Assembly: GCA_910574455.1 (NCBI GenBank)
Contig: CAJSYZ010000012.1
Coordinates: forward strand, 2,287,317-2,351,316
DNA from: Trichaptum fuscoviolaceum
Taxonomy: Eukaryota; Basidiomycota; Agaricomycetes; Hymenochaetales; Trichaptaceae
Length of the DNA: 64,000 nt
Reading direction: 5' to 3'
A model generated the notes under the pieces. The model had not been told where the DNA came from and did no database searches. It was given only the letters and a program-made list of their open reading frames with translations. Positions 8,160 through 19,940 of this stretch are shown here, piece by piece. Both the position numbers and the translations under genes were made by a program. Numbering within the stretch: the first letter of the stretch is position 1; every line of letters starts with the position of its first letter.

Positions 8160-10699
8160 TTACATGAGCCCGGTGTCTGGATTTTCGTTGTTGTACCGCG
8201 GACAGAGAGTGTCCCATTGCTCTGTCGTAAACGATTAGCAGTATGGTCAAAGAGTCAAAGAATAACGTACGGTTGACGGTTCTACTCTTCTGTGATTCAA
8301 CCCGTTCTGCGTCTTCGGCAAACACGACTGCAAGTCCACTATAATAGACGTTAGCACTCATCAGCCTTTGAATGAATGTCCGACACGCACGCTTCAAGAT
8401 GCCAGTCAATGTGGCAATGAAGGAACCATGGGCCAGGATTATTCGTCTCGAACCGGAACGTCATGTTGTCCGAGTCCGCACCAATGCTAACTGTGTCTCG
8501 TCTGATCGGATTAACGTAATTGTACGAGGTACTGCCCGCGACGCGGACCACATCGAATGTGTGGCCGTGCAAATGGAACGGATGCTTTTAAGATACGAAG
8601 TCATTTCAATGTACCAGCGTCCCTGGATGGGAGAGTGCTCACATTTCCTCCGCCTGGTATCGAGATCTCGATGACCTTGTTTGGCGGGAAGGTGTAGACC
8701 GATCCACTCGGAAGGAGATCAGTCGCCGCAGTCTTTCCGCTGAGGATTTGCAGAAGCACTGGCATACTCGGAGGAACGAATGCCACGCCGCCCAAGGTGA
8801 AGTTCTGGCTCACTGGGTCCTGTCCAAGGCGTAAATACAAAGGAATGATGCTTACGGAACACGGCTCACTTTTCCGATGTGAAGAACCATGTTGATGTCA
8901 GCACCTCCCGGCTCAGGTTTCCCGGGCTACATGACATTCGTCAACTTTGAGATTCAAGTAGCGGAAGTTACCCATTCACCGCCCCAGGATTCACAAACGG
9001 CTAGATGACAGACGAGTAAGAGCCTCGTGCAGGAAGAGAACGGATGGTACTCACTACAACATTCGCTTCATTCAGCTTGACCGGGTTTTCAGTAGACGTC
9101 GAAGTGGGTTCAATAGCCGGAGCCCCAGCATAGCGAAGAATAGCAGAGTTTACTCCTCCATCGGTAGAGTTGTACCCTGCACTAGGGATTGCTCGGATCC
9201 CTTGAAAGGAAACTTCAGCCACTTTCGTTGTCTTCACCCCGTCGGATGCTTACAATAGTTTGCGACAGGCTGATTAGCAGTGACCTACAACAGGTCGGTT
9301 AGATTTTGAACATTCCCGCGACCACTGACGTACAACAACGGAGTAACGTTGGGCTTAGAAACTAATGAGCTTCTTTATCATTTTCTTCTGCGATCAAGGC
9401 CTACCTGCAAAAATCTCAAGCGAGTCAACGGTGTACGGCTGTGTCGAAATGCCGTCGACTTCGATGACTGTCATACTGTGCTGATCGATGGAAAATACAT
9501 AACTATTGCAGTTGAGTTAGCATCGCTGGCCGATGTCGGACATGAGAGACTTTGGCTTACGATGGAAGGCAACTTGTGTTAATAATGCGATAGCGAAGTC
9601 TCTTTCTGGGTGTGGCATGCACCACAGCTAGATGCGTTGCCTCGCCAGTGTGCTCACTCCATCGTCCGAGACCGTTGATCGTTGTCGTGTCAGGGACGCT
9701 TTACTGTGGAATAAGGAAAGACAGACAATTTCGTTCAATTCTTGTAACTCACGGAGCTTCTTTGTTTGGATTGGGAAATAGTGCAGTAGAGAGGCCGTGG
9801 TACCAGTCCGCTAGAGTGATGACGGTTGAGGCTGGTGTGCGAGCATGAGCCACAGCTAAGGTTGACTTGAGTGTAAGCTTACCATCATCGATGTCATATA
9901 GGTACTTTAGTGGATCGTTGTCGTCTACATGTGTGATAAATTCATCGGTTCGGCGGAGAACAACTGTGACCGACCATAGATAACCATTGGACCTCTGTGA
10001 TAATTGTCAATTCGGGTCACAAAAGACTCAGGTCGTTCTCACCGAAGCCCGTCGCAATATTGAGTGGACAGATGCGAATGGTACCAGTATGTCCCAGCTT
10101 GGTCTGGAACCTCGAAATTGTACCTACATATTTCAGGAGAAGTTAGAGTTTCATGTTTTAAGATAACAGTGTTAACTCACGTAAAAGATTCTCCCGGAAC
10201 AAGAGGACATTGAGATACGAACGATGGTCCGTCCATTTCTTGCGTATTGGCTTGGGTCATCCCGTGCCAATGCTGACATGATGATATGTTACATTTTAAA
10301 ATAAACTAACAGCAGTAACATATAACAACTTACAATCGAGGTGGCACGGCGCATGCTCGCATCAGTGAGCTTGTCAACGACAACGATCTTAGAGAGGTTC
10401 AATTATCATTAACTCTGAGCACTGATGAAAGTGAAAAAGTACCACAAAGCGTCCACCTTTCACGCCAGTGATGAGAGGTCCGGGGAATTGACCTTCGGCA
10501 GTCACAGCACTGTCAACGGCAATATGTTAGCCGAGATGGCTCCGAAAGAGTAACAGGTGCTGACTTACGAGCGTTTGAAGCCGTCGGGAGAGACAATTTT
10601 GTTCACAATTGTCAAGCTTCTCTGAGAGACGAGAGGTCGAGCATAGACTTTCTGAGTGACATACGCGATGACGATGACTAAGGTCGAAAAGGAGAACAT
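8160..10699 (-). CDS. Laccase (multicopper oxidase), left copy
   Basis: A secreted phenol oxidase of about 525 residues in about 19 exons, modelled in parallel with the right copy. The signal peptide ([20 protein letters not shown]) precedes [13 protein letters not shown]. Copper motifs: HWHG (L1), [18 protein letters not shown] (L2), HPFHLHGH (L3) and [15 protein letters not shown] (L4). The residue ten after the L4 cysteine is Leu, the class-2 pattern linked to intermediate redox potential. The C terminus ends at a TAA at 8160-8162. All splice sites and the frame look intact. A TATA box lies about 105 bp upstream. Laccases oxidise phenolics with O2 and act in lignin attack, pigmentation or detoxification; which applies here is not shown by sequence. 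Confidence 0.88.
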
Positions 10700-10803
10700 G
10701 GCATTGTGGACAAAAGAAAATGAAAGGAACGAAGCGAAAGACAGAAAGGACAGTGGTGAGCAAAGCCAAGGGAGCTCGAGGGGCGAATTGTGTTGCGCAC
10801 TTC

Positions 10804-10811
10804 TATATATA
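10804..10811 (-). promoter_or_regulatory. TATA box of left laccase
   Basis: TATATATA on the minus strand, about 105 bp upstream of the laccase ATG at 10699. The right laccase has the same box at 28371-28378, 107 bp before its ATG. Confidence 0.6.
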
Positions 10812-11583
10812 ACGAATGAAAAATCCGGTCGTTTTTGCAACAGATCGGTTAAGCTACAAACATGGAGGCGCCGAGTGTCCTTTTGTGGACATGCAATGAA
10901 CAAGTTAATTTGGAATACGATGTGGAGGATAATCTGCATGTCAATCATGTTCAAAGCAAGGCACAGGTGAACATTTCGTCGTGATGTCGCAAATCAACCA
11001 GCTGAGTTGAAGCAAAGAATTTGGCGCAGCGTGGACAAGCCTACTCCGAGATTCAAGCTCTTCGATGTGCCTCCGAAAGTATGGCTCATAGGTAAACGAA
11101 CCGAGAGCGCAACTTGAAGCGAATAACATAGCATGAAGCAATCGGTTACTATCCTGCCGTCTGAGAAGTTTTCCGGTGTCAACGGGAAAGCAAAGTTATA
11201 ACATGCCCGGAATGATTAAAGTATAGAACACGTACCGGAAAAGTTGATATTGTAAAGTCGATAGCTGAAAGAGACAATCATATTGCCTAGTTTCAATGAG
11301 CTCACTGAGCCGATTGACAGCCACTGCAGTCAGTCACTACCCGTGAATCTCGGGTCAGTCAGAAGCCTCCAGAGTTCTGTAACATTAGACTTCGTTATCA
11401 ATTTCGAAGAGTAATGTATGGCAATTGCTTGCCTCGCGCCATTCTTAGCGTGCGTCCTTTTGTACTAAAAGGCGAAGGGGCCATGGTCCATGGATGTTGT
11501 ACATATATTCATTGCAAGGAAATGAGATGTATCCACAAAAAAGCATAGGATGAGTCTGCCTTGCTCGATTAGTAGGTGGTCTA

Positions 11584-12012
11584 TGGTACAGTTCACTTAG
11601 AGGCCGCTACTTTGGGGCAGACGCCAAATTCAATTTTGGCCAACCTTAAAATAAATTCAAATCCGAAAATATTTGAGGCAATCCCGTTTGCTCAGAATAG
11701 CCCAAAACTGCAATAAAAAGTGGTCTAGAAGAAGCGGAGGAAAATGAGAAGGTCGGGTAGAGGAAATAGAAGGCTTAAAATAGCTGTTTAGTCATTATAG
11801 TTACCACAAATGGTATATTTGTAAGGCATCGCCAAATTGGATCAAGGCCATTAAAAATAACTCCTTCAATTTTGCTCCAAATATTAATTCCTTTAGAGGG
11901 ATTGCTCCTTTCGTGAAAAGGAGCATTTCCACTAAAGGGTTTTCTAATATCTTTTTTTTCCATGGACCAAATTTGGTGCACAAAAGTAGCAGCCTCTAAG
12001 TGAACTGTACCA
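11584..12012. mobile_element. 429-bp TA-flanked MITE inserted in the left arm only
   Basis: The ends are perfect 21-bp inverted repeats starting TGGTACAGTTCACTTAGA, extendable to about 30 bp with one mismatch. TA flanks both sides (11582-11583 and 12013-12014). The opposite arm has the uninterrupted site with a single TA at about 27590, so the target duplication is TA and insertion came after the arm duplication. This is diagnostic of a Tc1/mariner-type non-autonomous element. The short reading frames inside are not a transposase. Confidence 0.9.
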
Positions 12013-12170
12013 TAGAGAGTGTTGCATTTTCACGTTGGTTATGACTCTGGTGAGTGACGGTCGTCTTGAAAACTCGGAACTCGAACTTGAGCTTCAAGTT
12101 GAAGATTACATAAGCAAGACTGAGCTACTAGTGGCAGTTACCGATCCACTGGCACTGGCACGTGCTTACG

Positions 12171-12186
12171 ACGCGTCGCGACGCGT
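12171..12186. promoter_or_regulatory. Perfect 16-bp palindrome ACGCGTCGCGACGCGT
   Basis: It sits 3' of the left GST and is kept unchanged at 27412-27427 in the other arm, although flanking bases differ. It contains two ACGCGT boxes, the core of the fungal MCB element bound by MBF-type factors (known in yeasts). Any role here is inference. Confidence 0.45.
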
Positions 12187-12294
12187 TAATCTATTACTTC
12201 AAATCCAAAAGTTGAGACTCGGATTTCAAGGTTGTTCGTGGTGTCTAGACACATAGCTCTACCGCAACAGTGATGTACATTCCCGCCAGTGGCT

Positions 12295-13212
12295 TCACTC
12301 TTGAGGATTCCATTGCTCAGAAAACCCGCCTTCGGATAAAACTTTTCCAACAACCGGATACTCCCACATTGCACTCGTGATTGCAGTTAGCCTCGGGCAG
12401 TGATGCCGTATCCATTCAAACATATGATGTGATTAGCTTGCTTTATCTTAATGCACTATATTCTCTGACCTTTTCCGAGGCGACCATTGCACGATGACGG
12501 CGATATATACATCGAGAATGGTTGGCTCCTTCGTACCCGCAGCGTACAAACTACCGTCTGCTGCTTCGCCCACGATGATACGCTCGAGATTATTGAATTG
12601 TACCTCGCGATTCTCAATTGCCATTTCCTCCACCCATCCGACAGCAGCTTCTTTGTTGATGCCTTTTGCTGAAGTGGGAACGACTATGAATCTCTCCGGA
12701 AACTTGAGCCACGCAAAGTATTAATGAGTTCGCTTTTGAAGACTATCGCAGAGATGGATACTTACATCGATCATGGTAATCACCGGATAGATATTCGCTG
12801 GAATGAATACCATAAGACGATAAAACAGCGCTAGCTGCGATGGCGTTAGGCTCGAAGTTGACCATGGTGTACCTTGGGCATGTCTATCGTTGAGATCTAC
12901 AAGTAGTGAGTCAGTAGGACTTCCTCGCTAATTCATAATTACTCAACAAAACGCTATGGCAGCTGTCTCGGTCATCACCGTTCCCTCCGGAGTTATCATG
13001 GTCGGGAACTGAGCTAATGGGTTCGCAGCCAACAACCTCTGATATTCCGGAGTGTCTTCCTTCCTCGTCACCGACTCGAAATCCATTTCAATGATATCAT
13101 GGGAAACGTCCAAAGCAGCGAGTAAAGCTAGGGCGTATACTGACCCAGTTCCTGGACTATGGAAGACTGTGTACCTCTTGTTGTCACTGGAGGCGGTAGT
13201 GTTGGTAGACAT
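12295..13212 (-). CDS. Glutathione S-transferase-like, left copy, last intron acceptor lost
   Basis: This mirrors the four-exon GST at 26377-27294. Exon 1 encodes a thioredoxin-fold N domain (KRYTVFHSPGTGSVYALALL, ending PTMITPEGTVMTETAAIAF); exons 2 and 3 encode the helical C domain. The acceptor of intron 3, AG in the right copy, reads AT here because of one base change at 12422. Reading through the intron gives a stop after RKRSENIVH, replacing the last ~42 residues. The rest of the frame, with its donors and acceptors, is intact. The product is thus a C-terminally shortened GST or a beginning pseudogene. Family role: conjugation of glutathione to electrophiles. Confidence 0.75.
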
Positions 13213-14580
13213 GCTTGATGAATGATGAGCTTGCCCGTGGATAAAATCTGGCAGAAACAAACTCCAACGGGTTCAAGCCATGGTTAGGTCGATATGATCA
13301 TGACGCCACTTTTAACTCCGGGTACTCTGCGGCTCTCCAACCCTGTCTTGCCGGAATGCCGACACTGGCATGTCAACGCCGTCGGCAGTAATTGCCGAAA
13401 CTTTAATAAAATAAGGTTCTCGATCGTGCACGACAGATCAAAACTGCAACACCTTCCACTGTATTTCTTCTACTCACCTTCACCCATATTTTCTCTCTAT
13501 CATGTTTCTCCACGATTATAGTCCAACACATATCTCATAATCCTCGTTTGTCACAAACGTCGATAAAGATCCGCTCTTGTTCAGAATTTTCCTTGAGACT
13601 CACGGTCCTGAACAACCTCTCGCTCGTGGAAACTCTGGTATTTCGACACCTGCTGCGCATATCACTCTTCGATTATGAAAGGCAGACTCAACCGGACAGA
13701 TCGTTCAAGTAAGTTTGAATAAATACAATCTAAAGAAATCAATTTGATGACTTGAGAGAAACTCGAAATTAGCGCCCATTCCTAACCATCAACAATGCCG
13801 TATGCCGTCATCATGAAATCGACCTACTACTCTGGACGATTTATTCACCTGGGCTCTCTATTGTTCTTCGCTTCTGTTGCGGGGAACTGTCAGATATAAT
13901 ACCCTTCCGCCGATATCTGCTGGTGAAATATGTTAATCAAAATTAAATCTAGCCTTTTCAGAATACCTCTATTAGGGATGCTACTCATCTTAGGTATCTC
14001 AGAATCTCGGTTAAACGTGGAGGGCTTGGTGGGCATCGAATACACAACAGATCCTGGTCGATGACTCAACCTGGGGCTAGACATCGATCTCCTCCTGCCC
14101 ATTGCCGACTCTCGAAATTGCTGCGCACACTGTGCGAGATAATGGTTACTGTTGCCATGGGCCACAAGCCAATTTGCTATCTAATTACCTGTTTCGTCAC
14201 GTCTCCTCGGCCTCGCGCAGCGAAACCAACCAATCTTTGCACAAATACGGCACAACACCTCGCCAGAGTTCTCTACTCGTATGCCATGTGCGGTGGTCCA
14301 CTATACGACATGACACGTTCCCGCACATTTGTCGTTCTCCAAATTGTGGATTTCTGCTCTTTCATTGTATTTTATCCACATTTATCGATGTCTATTATTC
14401 TCAAGCGCGACCTATTCTTCCTCTCGGCTGTTGTGATATTCTTGATAACATCTATGAACTTTCCCAGTGGCTCTCTTGAACATGTCGAAAATATAAATTC
14501 CAACGAGCAACTATGCCCAACGAGTCCCTCTCATATCTCCCTCACTCTCAATTTACCAAACGATACTACTTCATCTAACT

Positions 14581-15794
14581 ATGCAGTCTTTGGCCAACGG
14601 GTTCCAGCCTGCCTACACCGGGCCTACTCTTGAGAATGGGTTAGGCGTCGGTTTACTTCACTTCCTCATCGCTTCTGACAACTGTCAAACAGCCTGCACA
14701 TATATTCATTCACTCTACTCCCTGGTATGAGAGCTGACCATAATAATACCACCGTCACCCGTCCACAGTCGACACCATTAGTCCAAGCGTAGGTTCCACT
14801 TGCCTTTGAGCTATTCATACCACTCAGCTATTTCATACAGGCCGGTCACGGGTAATCCACAGAGCGCGTCAACTTCAGAGCAGGTCCTCTCGCAGCTCCC
14901 TCCTACTCAAAGAAACAGTGAAAGCGCGGACAGTGGTCTTCCTCGTGAAGAGACGATCGCACTCATAGCTCAGATACTGGTTGGCACGCACTACGCCAAT
15001 AAACGGGCACGGCTTACGCCTCCTGAGGCGGCAGCAGAGGTTCACGAGCACCCGATGCATGGGGCAGGCATGCAGCCCGGTCATTGCACGTAAGTAATAG
15101 CTGTGTACTTGCTCTGACGTTCTGATGACATCCCGACTACAGGACACAGTGTGCTCAACATATACATGCAGTTCCATCTAGCCATTCCTCCTCAGGATTG
15201 ACCAGTCCATCTCCCAGTCCACCTCCCACACCAGCTCACACCCACCCATTCCCTTCCGTATCTGTTTTCAACCCTTCTCTGAACGCAAGCACGACGGCAG
15301 CGGTGCCGGCACTGAGGCCCGCACAAGGGTACAAAGGCGCTCTTCGGATGCCTCCTTCAGTTCTACGTCTCCCTCCCCCCGTCCCCCCGGCTGCGCCAAA
15401 GAAACGAAAGCGATCAGCGTCGAGCGGAGACGACACGAGTCGAACGCCTCATAGCGCGACAGAGATTGATTGCCCGTTCATGAAAAACGACGGTACAGCT
15501 TGCAATCACGAATTCAAGGACAACGAACTTCTCATAACTGACCATTGCCGAGATCATTACCACAAGATGGGAAATCTGAAGAAGCTTCCGGAAAACATAG
15601 CGAATTGCCCTTTGTGCACTAAGCCTATCAAGCGCAAGAAGGGCGAGTCGGCCGTCACTTCCTATGGTCGGCACATTTTCAACAAACACTTCGGCAAGAG
15701 AGGGCACCAATGTAAACATTGCGGGAAGGTGGTATCGAGGGGTGACGCGTTGAAGCAGCATGTGGAAAAGCTCCATCCGGAAAAAATGGCATGA
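14581..15794 (+). pseudogene. Zinc-finger family gene, copy B (left arm), probably damaged
   Basis: Exon 1 (14581-14639) starts ATGCAGTCTTTGGCC. Modelled like the intact right copy, exon 2 would be the 24-nt micro-exon 14769-14792, but here it holds an in-frame TAG (14779-14781), and the first donor is GTTAGG instead of GTAAGG. If the acceptor GCGTAG at 14792 is used instead, the frame stays open through 14793-14840. The last intron (15090-15142, phase 2) is good. The final exon (15143-15794) carries the proline-rich linker, a KKRKR basic patch and three zinc-finger-like units, the last a classical C-x2-C-x12-H-x4-H finger (CKHCGK...H...H). Probably nuclear. Either a different exon structure or a pseudogene. 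Confidence 0.65.
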
Positions 15795-16850
15795 GGAAGT
15801 GAGCAAAGTGTTTTCAATTTGTATTATTCTTGATCTTCAAGTGCTTTATGTTTTTATGATTCTTCGTTCTTATAACTCCATGTACACATTTGTTCGGTCT
15901 GTTGTTTCATTTATATTTATCCATGCTGCTACTGTTGTATGTTCTGCATAATTGTATCCTTCTCCCCACTATGTATCTGTTTAAGTTACTTGTAGCCCGT
16001 AGTTTTCAAGTGGAAGATAATTTCAAGTTGTTGTATCAGAACGGCTTAATGTTTGCGCTAAGCTCACGAAGTTTTCTTGAATAATGAAGCGTGCAAGTAT
16101 TATATGTTGCTAGTTATCTGCTTCGGATTCTCCTATTCATTCTAAGCTACGTGACAGAGGGATATCACCAATACAGTTTTATTGCTTTCAGGCAAGCAAT
16201 GTGTCATCAACGACTAACGGTCTTATTCTGCTTCTATTATTATAAAAAAGAAGATTCTCGTGTTACGGAGAGTCGAAACTAAGTTGCTCCGCCTGAATTG
16301 AATGTAATCACACCAGTTTCCCGAGAAGGATTGCATTGCATTTTTTGAACGTCATATGCATTTCAAGTTGCTGAAAATCGGCCAAATGGTACAATTCGGT
16401 GATGATGAGACGGTGTAATCAGCATTCAAGCATTCATATGAGCTCTCAATATGTCCTGCAGTTGGAAAATTCCTTAGGTTATCTTTTGGCTCAAATACAT
16501 GTATATGAACGAGATGGCTAAATCCAAACAATTCAATGGACCATGCACATGGTCCTGAAGCTATGAAAAGTCTCCAGCTTACAGCCGAAGAGGTGTCCTA
16601 GAACTTGTAGACTCATTCAATAAATGCCAAGATGAACGGTGTACAGTGTACACTGCCATCTGAGGACTTTGCAGGATCGATTTCAAGTTGTGCCAGAAGC
16701 CGACTCGAAGCCGAGAAGCCGGCTTTGAGTTATACTACTATGTAGTACTAATACCAGTGTCATCACGTGCAGCCTGCAAGTGAGTAGTACCAGTGGCAGT
16801 GTAGTAACTCGGACGCGCGACGCGTAGTACTACAAACCTCTCTACCTCTC
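15795..16850 (+). repeat. Near-identical non-coding tract shared by both arms
   Basis: From the zinc-finger stop codon inward, about 1 kb matches the reverse complement of about 22740-23790. In the parts compared base by base I saw only a single-base indel near 15965 and a 3-bp indel near 16735. No convincing gene lies here. A 63-codon frame (16091-16282) is identical in both arms simply because the DNA is identical. The tract includes three TTCAAGTTG motifs. Confidence 0.8.
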
Positions 16851-18308
16851 ACCTACTCCACCACCACCAACATCGTGCTTATGACGCTCTGAGCTCTCTT
16901 ATACATAGTCAGGAATCAAAATCGAATATGAGGAGAGGAAAAGAGGTTCACCGTCCAGGTATGCTGATATGCCCATTGTACGACATGGATTTGACGCATT
17001 TGTGTCGGGCAGTCGTAAAGTTGAAATCAGTAAGGAAGAAGATCTACAAGGGACAGGAAAACGTATGCGGATGATCGAGGTGAGTACTCTACGAGCCTCA
17101 GTGGCAGTGGTGAAAAACTGACTATATGCTACATAGGAATGTTGGCTAGAGACGACGCGTACTCTGTTGGGACGATGTTAGTCTTATGGCCGTATTAGAG
17201 TCCCTTGGAACATCCTACTGGTGAGCACTACCTCGATGTAACTTGGCGCAGGAGGCTAACCTCTATCGCATAAGTACGTCTAACTTTTCTGTTCTATGAT
17301 TGTAAACATCAACTTGATTACTGACTTGCGCGCCAGTCCTTTCAGGTTGTTCCGGTCCTCACCATCCTCAGCTATTGTAATGTGAACGTTAGTACGTAAC
17401 CGCCTTCGTTTCAAGGAGGGCTATATGCGGATGTGAAACGGTATAATCATTATCGTACCGGAACCTCATACATAGCTAAGTAAATCCTCCTTTATCTACT
17501 TCTCTAAGTTCCTAGTTCAGACTGCTCAATTCTTCTCAAGTATCGCTTGCACTGTCCCAGTCCCGACCTCTACTTTACTTGGAGGAAGTGCCTCATGAAA
17601 CGACCTGAAACGAGTGCGGCTCTCCATACTTGAGATTGTCGCTCATGGTGCATTCCCTGATCCTTTACTTCCCAGGAATAAAGCATCGCTTCGTCCGTAT
17701 TTTTCCTACCACAGTCAGAACGTTGTACGAAGTTAATCGGCCGGATTCACCATGTTTTAGGGAGCGGGAAAAACGCGCTCGCAACGGGAATTTACTACTT
17801 TCTTTCTCGTTTTTCCGCAAGACTTCTGATCTCCTCTTTCTACGCTGGCCTTTTATTGATTTGAATGCACCCGCACCCAAGACTGCCGGTATATTGAAAC
17901 AACTTCAATGTGCAAAATGCTATTGAATTTGCGTTAAGTGAAGTAGCGAACAATTCACTTGATTACGTGCACTAAGGCTTTTCTATTATAGTGAGACATT
18001 TTGTGACATCGAAAAGCATATTCTGATGCGCTATCTGTGGAGAAACGACGGCTGAATTTCACCATTTATTCTTGTCCTTGTTTGAGCTGAACGTCTTTTG
18101 GAAATTCGAATATATTCTAATCAAGACGACGGAAGACCCTGGATAGCCTGGGCCAATAGGAGTGTGAATTTGATGGCCGCCGAGTCCACCGAGCAGCCGT
18201 GCCTGTTTGGACTTTATTGCCTTTTCCTTGTTCCCGACTACCACCACAACGAGCGCTCCCTCTTTCTTTCTTCTCCCACCTTTCATCGTAACATCTCTCT
18301 CGCAGCGA
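16851..18308. other. Inner edge of left arm and unique intergenic DNA
   Basis: To about 17320 this is the diverged inner end of the inverted repeat. Beyond that is unique AT-rich DNA up to the F-box gene. The frames at 17630-17926 lack recognisable features. Nothing else seen. Confidence 0.5.
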
Positions 18309-19940
18309 ATGCGTCCACAATCATTACAAAAACCCGCGCAACTCGTTCCGCGATGCCTCAAGCTCACAAAACTGACGGCGAAGCTAGGAGTAGGAATCCG
18401 TGTGCTGGCACGGTCTTTGAGGTACGTTTCCTCCTTTTGCGTTACCACGCCATTGCCAACGGAAGCAAACCTCCACAGTAAAAGCAAAGGACGATCATAC
18501 AAAACCACAACGCCGGTGCAACGCGGAGGCGCCCCTCGACCTGTCATTGATGAGTCGCGATTACCTCCCGAGCTGTGGCTGCAGATTCTCCGTGAGGCCA
18601 CTCGGATGACTCCCGATCCCTTCGACAGCACACAGACGGGTCTTTCTTTCCTCGAGCGCGAGCCTTCACCGAAATGCGAGCTCGAAGCGTACAAGACCAA
18701 CATCCGCGACAAACTTAACCTCACACTTGTCTCCCGCCGGTGGCACGCTCTCATGCGGGAGTATGTGTACGAGTTCGTCTGGATCAGCCATGGGACGCAG
18801 GCGAAGGCCCTGGCACACACTTTGCTCTTGGAGGACCTGCGGGGTGCACCAGTGTCGAGTGGATGGTATATTCGGCGACTACACATCGAGACTTCGACGT
18901 TGGACAGGTGTGCACCAATTGACATTCGGAACATTCTCGATTATGCGAGCCAGCTGGTCGTCTTTACGGACAAGCACTCAGTGAAACAGAACATGTTTGC
19001 GCCCGCGGACCCACGATGCTCACCTGAGATGCTCCTTTCGCTCCTTTCCCAGTCGAGCAAGGACCTTCGTCGACTATCTTGGAAGAACTACGATGAGCAA
19101 CCTCTTCACATACACATGACCCCCCTCTTCCATACCAATCGACCTAGCGCCATCGAGTATCTCGAAATCACATCTTGTTCTCCTGATTACGCAAGTGCCG
19201 CCTTCAACATGAACTCTAAATCCGGCGTATTAAACTTCCCCGCCATCGAACTTCCGGCGCTGCGAGCTCTCAAAGTCGAGCTTGATGACTTTACGTTCAG
19301 TATTCTTGCCGCCTGGAACCTTCCCAAGCTGACTGCCCTCTCCGTGGTTTCGTGCGAATTCAACTACGGCGGGCTGGGCTTTACGTCTTTCTTCCAGAAG
19401 CATGGTGCTTCCCTGACTCAGCTCGAATTAGGGCACTCATCCTCCCTCATCGAATCCCAAGTTCCTCATCAACTGAATGTCCAACTTGTTCAATGGTGCC
19501 CAAACCTCCGCGAATTCATCTGCAGCGCGGAGGCTGAATGGCACTGGCAGACTCCCGACTGGATCCCACCGCACGTCTTACTTCCGACACATCCGAAGAT
19601 CGAATTTATTGGTATTCGTGGAATTGACAAGCGCCTCGCAGACGTCGACACGAATTTACATGGATCAGACACCACAGGCATCGACGACACATTTATGCTC
19701 CTCGAGCAGCTATCCTCACTTCAACGCGCCGCCTTCCCAAGTCTCCGATTTATCCGCGATCTTTCTCCAGAGAGTCACGCGATGCGGACTCAGCGCCCGT
19801 CGATTCGCGTGATCAACTTTTGGTCCAGGCTACTCAAAAACTGTCAAGAGCAGAGCGTATGGCTGGAGGACCTCCATGGCGTGAACATCACAAACCGAGC
19901 GCTGAAGCGTGCAAGCGTGGATGTCTCACGGCGCCTTTAA
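18309..19940 (+). CDS. F-box protein
   Basis: About 524-543 residues depending on splicing. An F-box core, [14 protein letters not shown], lies about 85 residues from the chosen ATG (18309), followed by [21 protein letters not shown]. This is typical of the large agaric family of F-box proteins that serve as substrate adaptors of SCF ubiquitin ligases. The rest is a leucine-rich, repeat-like region without clear motifs. A 57-nt segment (18422-18478, GTACGT...CACAG) may be an intron; it is a multiple of three and open, so both forms keep the frame. The basic N terminus before the F-box is odd. It lies in the unique spacer between the inverted arms. Confidence 0.8.
   Translation: MRPQSLQKPAQLVPRCLKLTKLTAKLGVGIRVLARSLRYVSSFCVTTPLPTEANLHSKSKGRSYKTTTPVQRGGAPRPVIDESRLPPELWLQILREATRMTPDPFDSTQTGLSFLEREPSPKCELEAYKTNIRDKLNLTLVSRRWHALMREYVYEFVWISHGTQAKALAHTLLLEDLRGAPVSSGWYIRRLHIETSTLDRCAPIDIRNILDYASQLVVFTDKHSVKQNMFAPADPRCSPEMLLSLLSQSSKDLRRLSWKNYDEQPLHIHMTPLFHTNRPSAIEYLEITSCSPDYASAAFNMNSKSGVLNFPAIELPALRALKVELDDFTFSILAAWNLPKLTALSVVSCEFNYGGLGFTSFFQKHGASLTQLELGHSSSLIESQVPHQLNVQLVQWCPNLREFICSAEAEWHWQTPDWIPPHVLLPTHPKIEFIGIRGIDKRLADVDTNLHGSDTTGIDDTFMLLEQLSSLQRAAFPSLRFIRDLSPESHAMRTQRPSIRVINFWSRLLKNCQEQSVWLEDLHGVNITNRALKRASVDVSRRL

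Larger units (their letters stand above)
6895..17320 (+). repeat. Left arm of ~10-kb inverted duplication
   Basis: Reverse-complement matches to 22270-32300 run through the whole stretch: ParB-like gene, laccase, GST, zinc-finger gene and intergenic DNA. The outer edge is near 6895 (facing about 32300). The inner edge fades between 17000 and 17320 (facing 22560-22270). Identity varies from essentially complete (15795-16830) to clearly lower at the inner edge and in the zinc-finger exon. This arm contains the 429-bp insertion at 11584-12012, absent from the other arm. Confidence 0.92.

Noticed and set aside
15198..15794. Zinc-finger frame taken as a single-exon gene starting at 15198
   Set aside because: The frame is open upstream to an acceptor at 15142 and joins in phase to the preceding exon, as in copies C and D.
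16091..16282. 63-codon frame identical in both arms (also 23302-23493)
   Set aside because: The whole surrounding 1 kb is identical, there is no ATG start, and the identity says nothing about coding.
18059..18934. 291-codon minus-strand frame
   Set aside because: It overlaps the F-box gene antisense and has no motifs.
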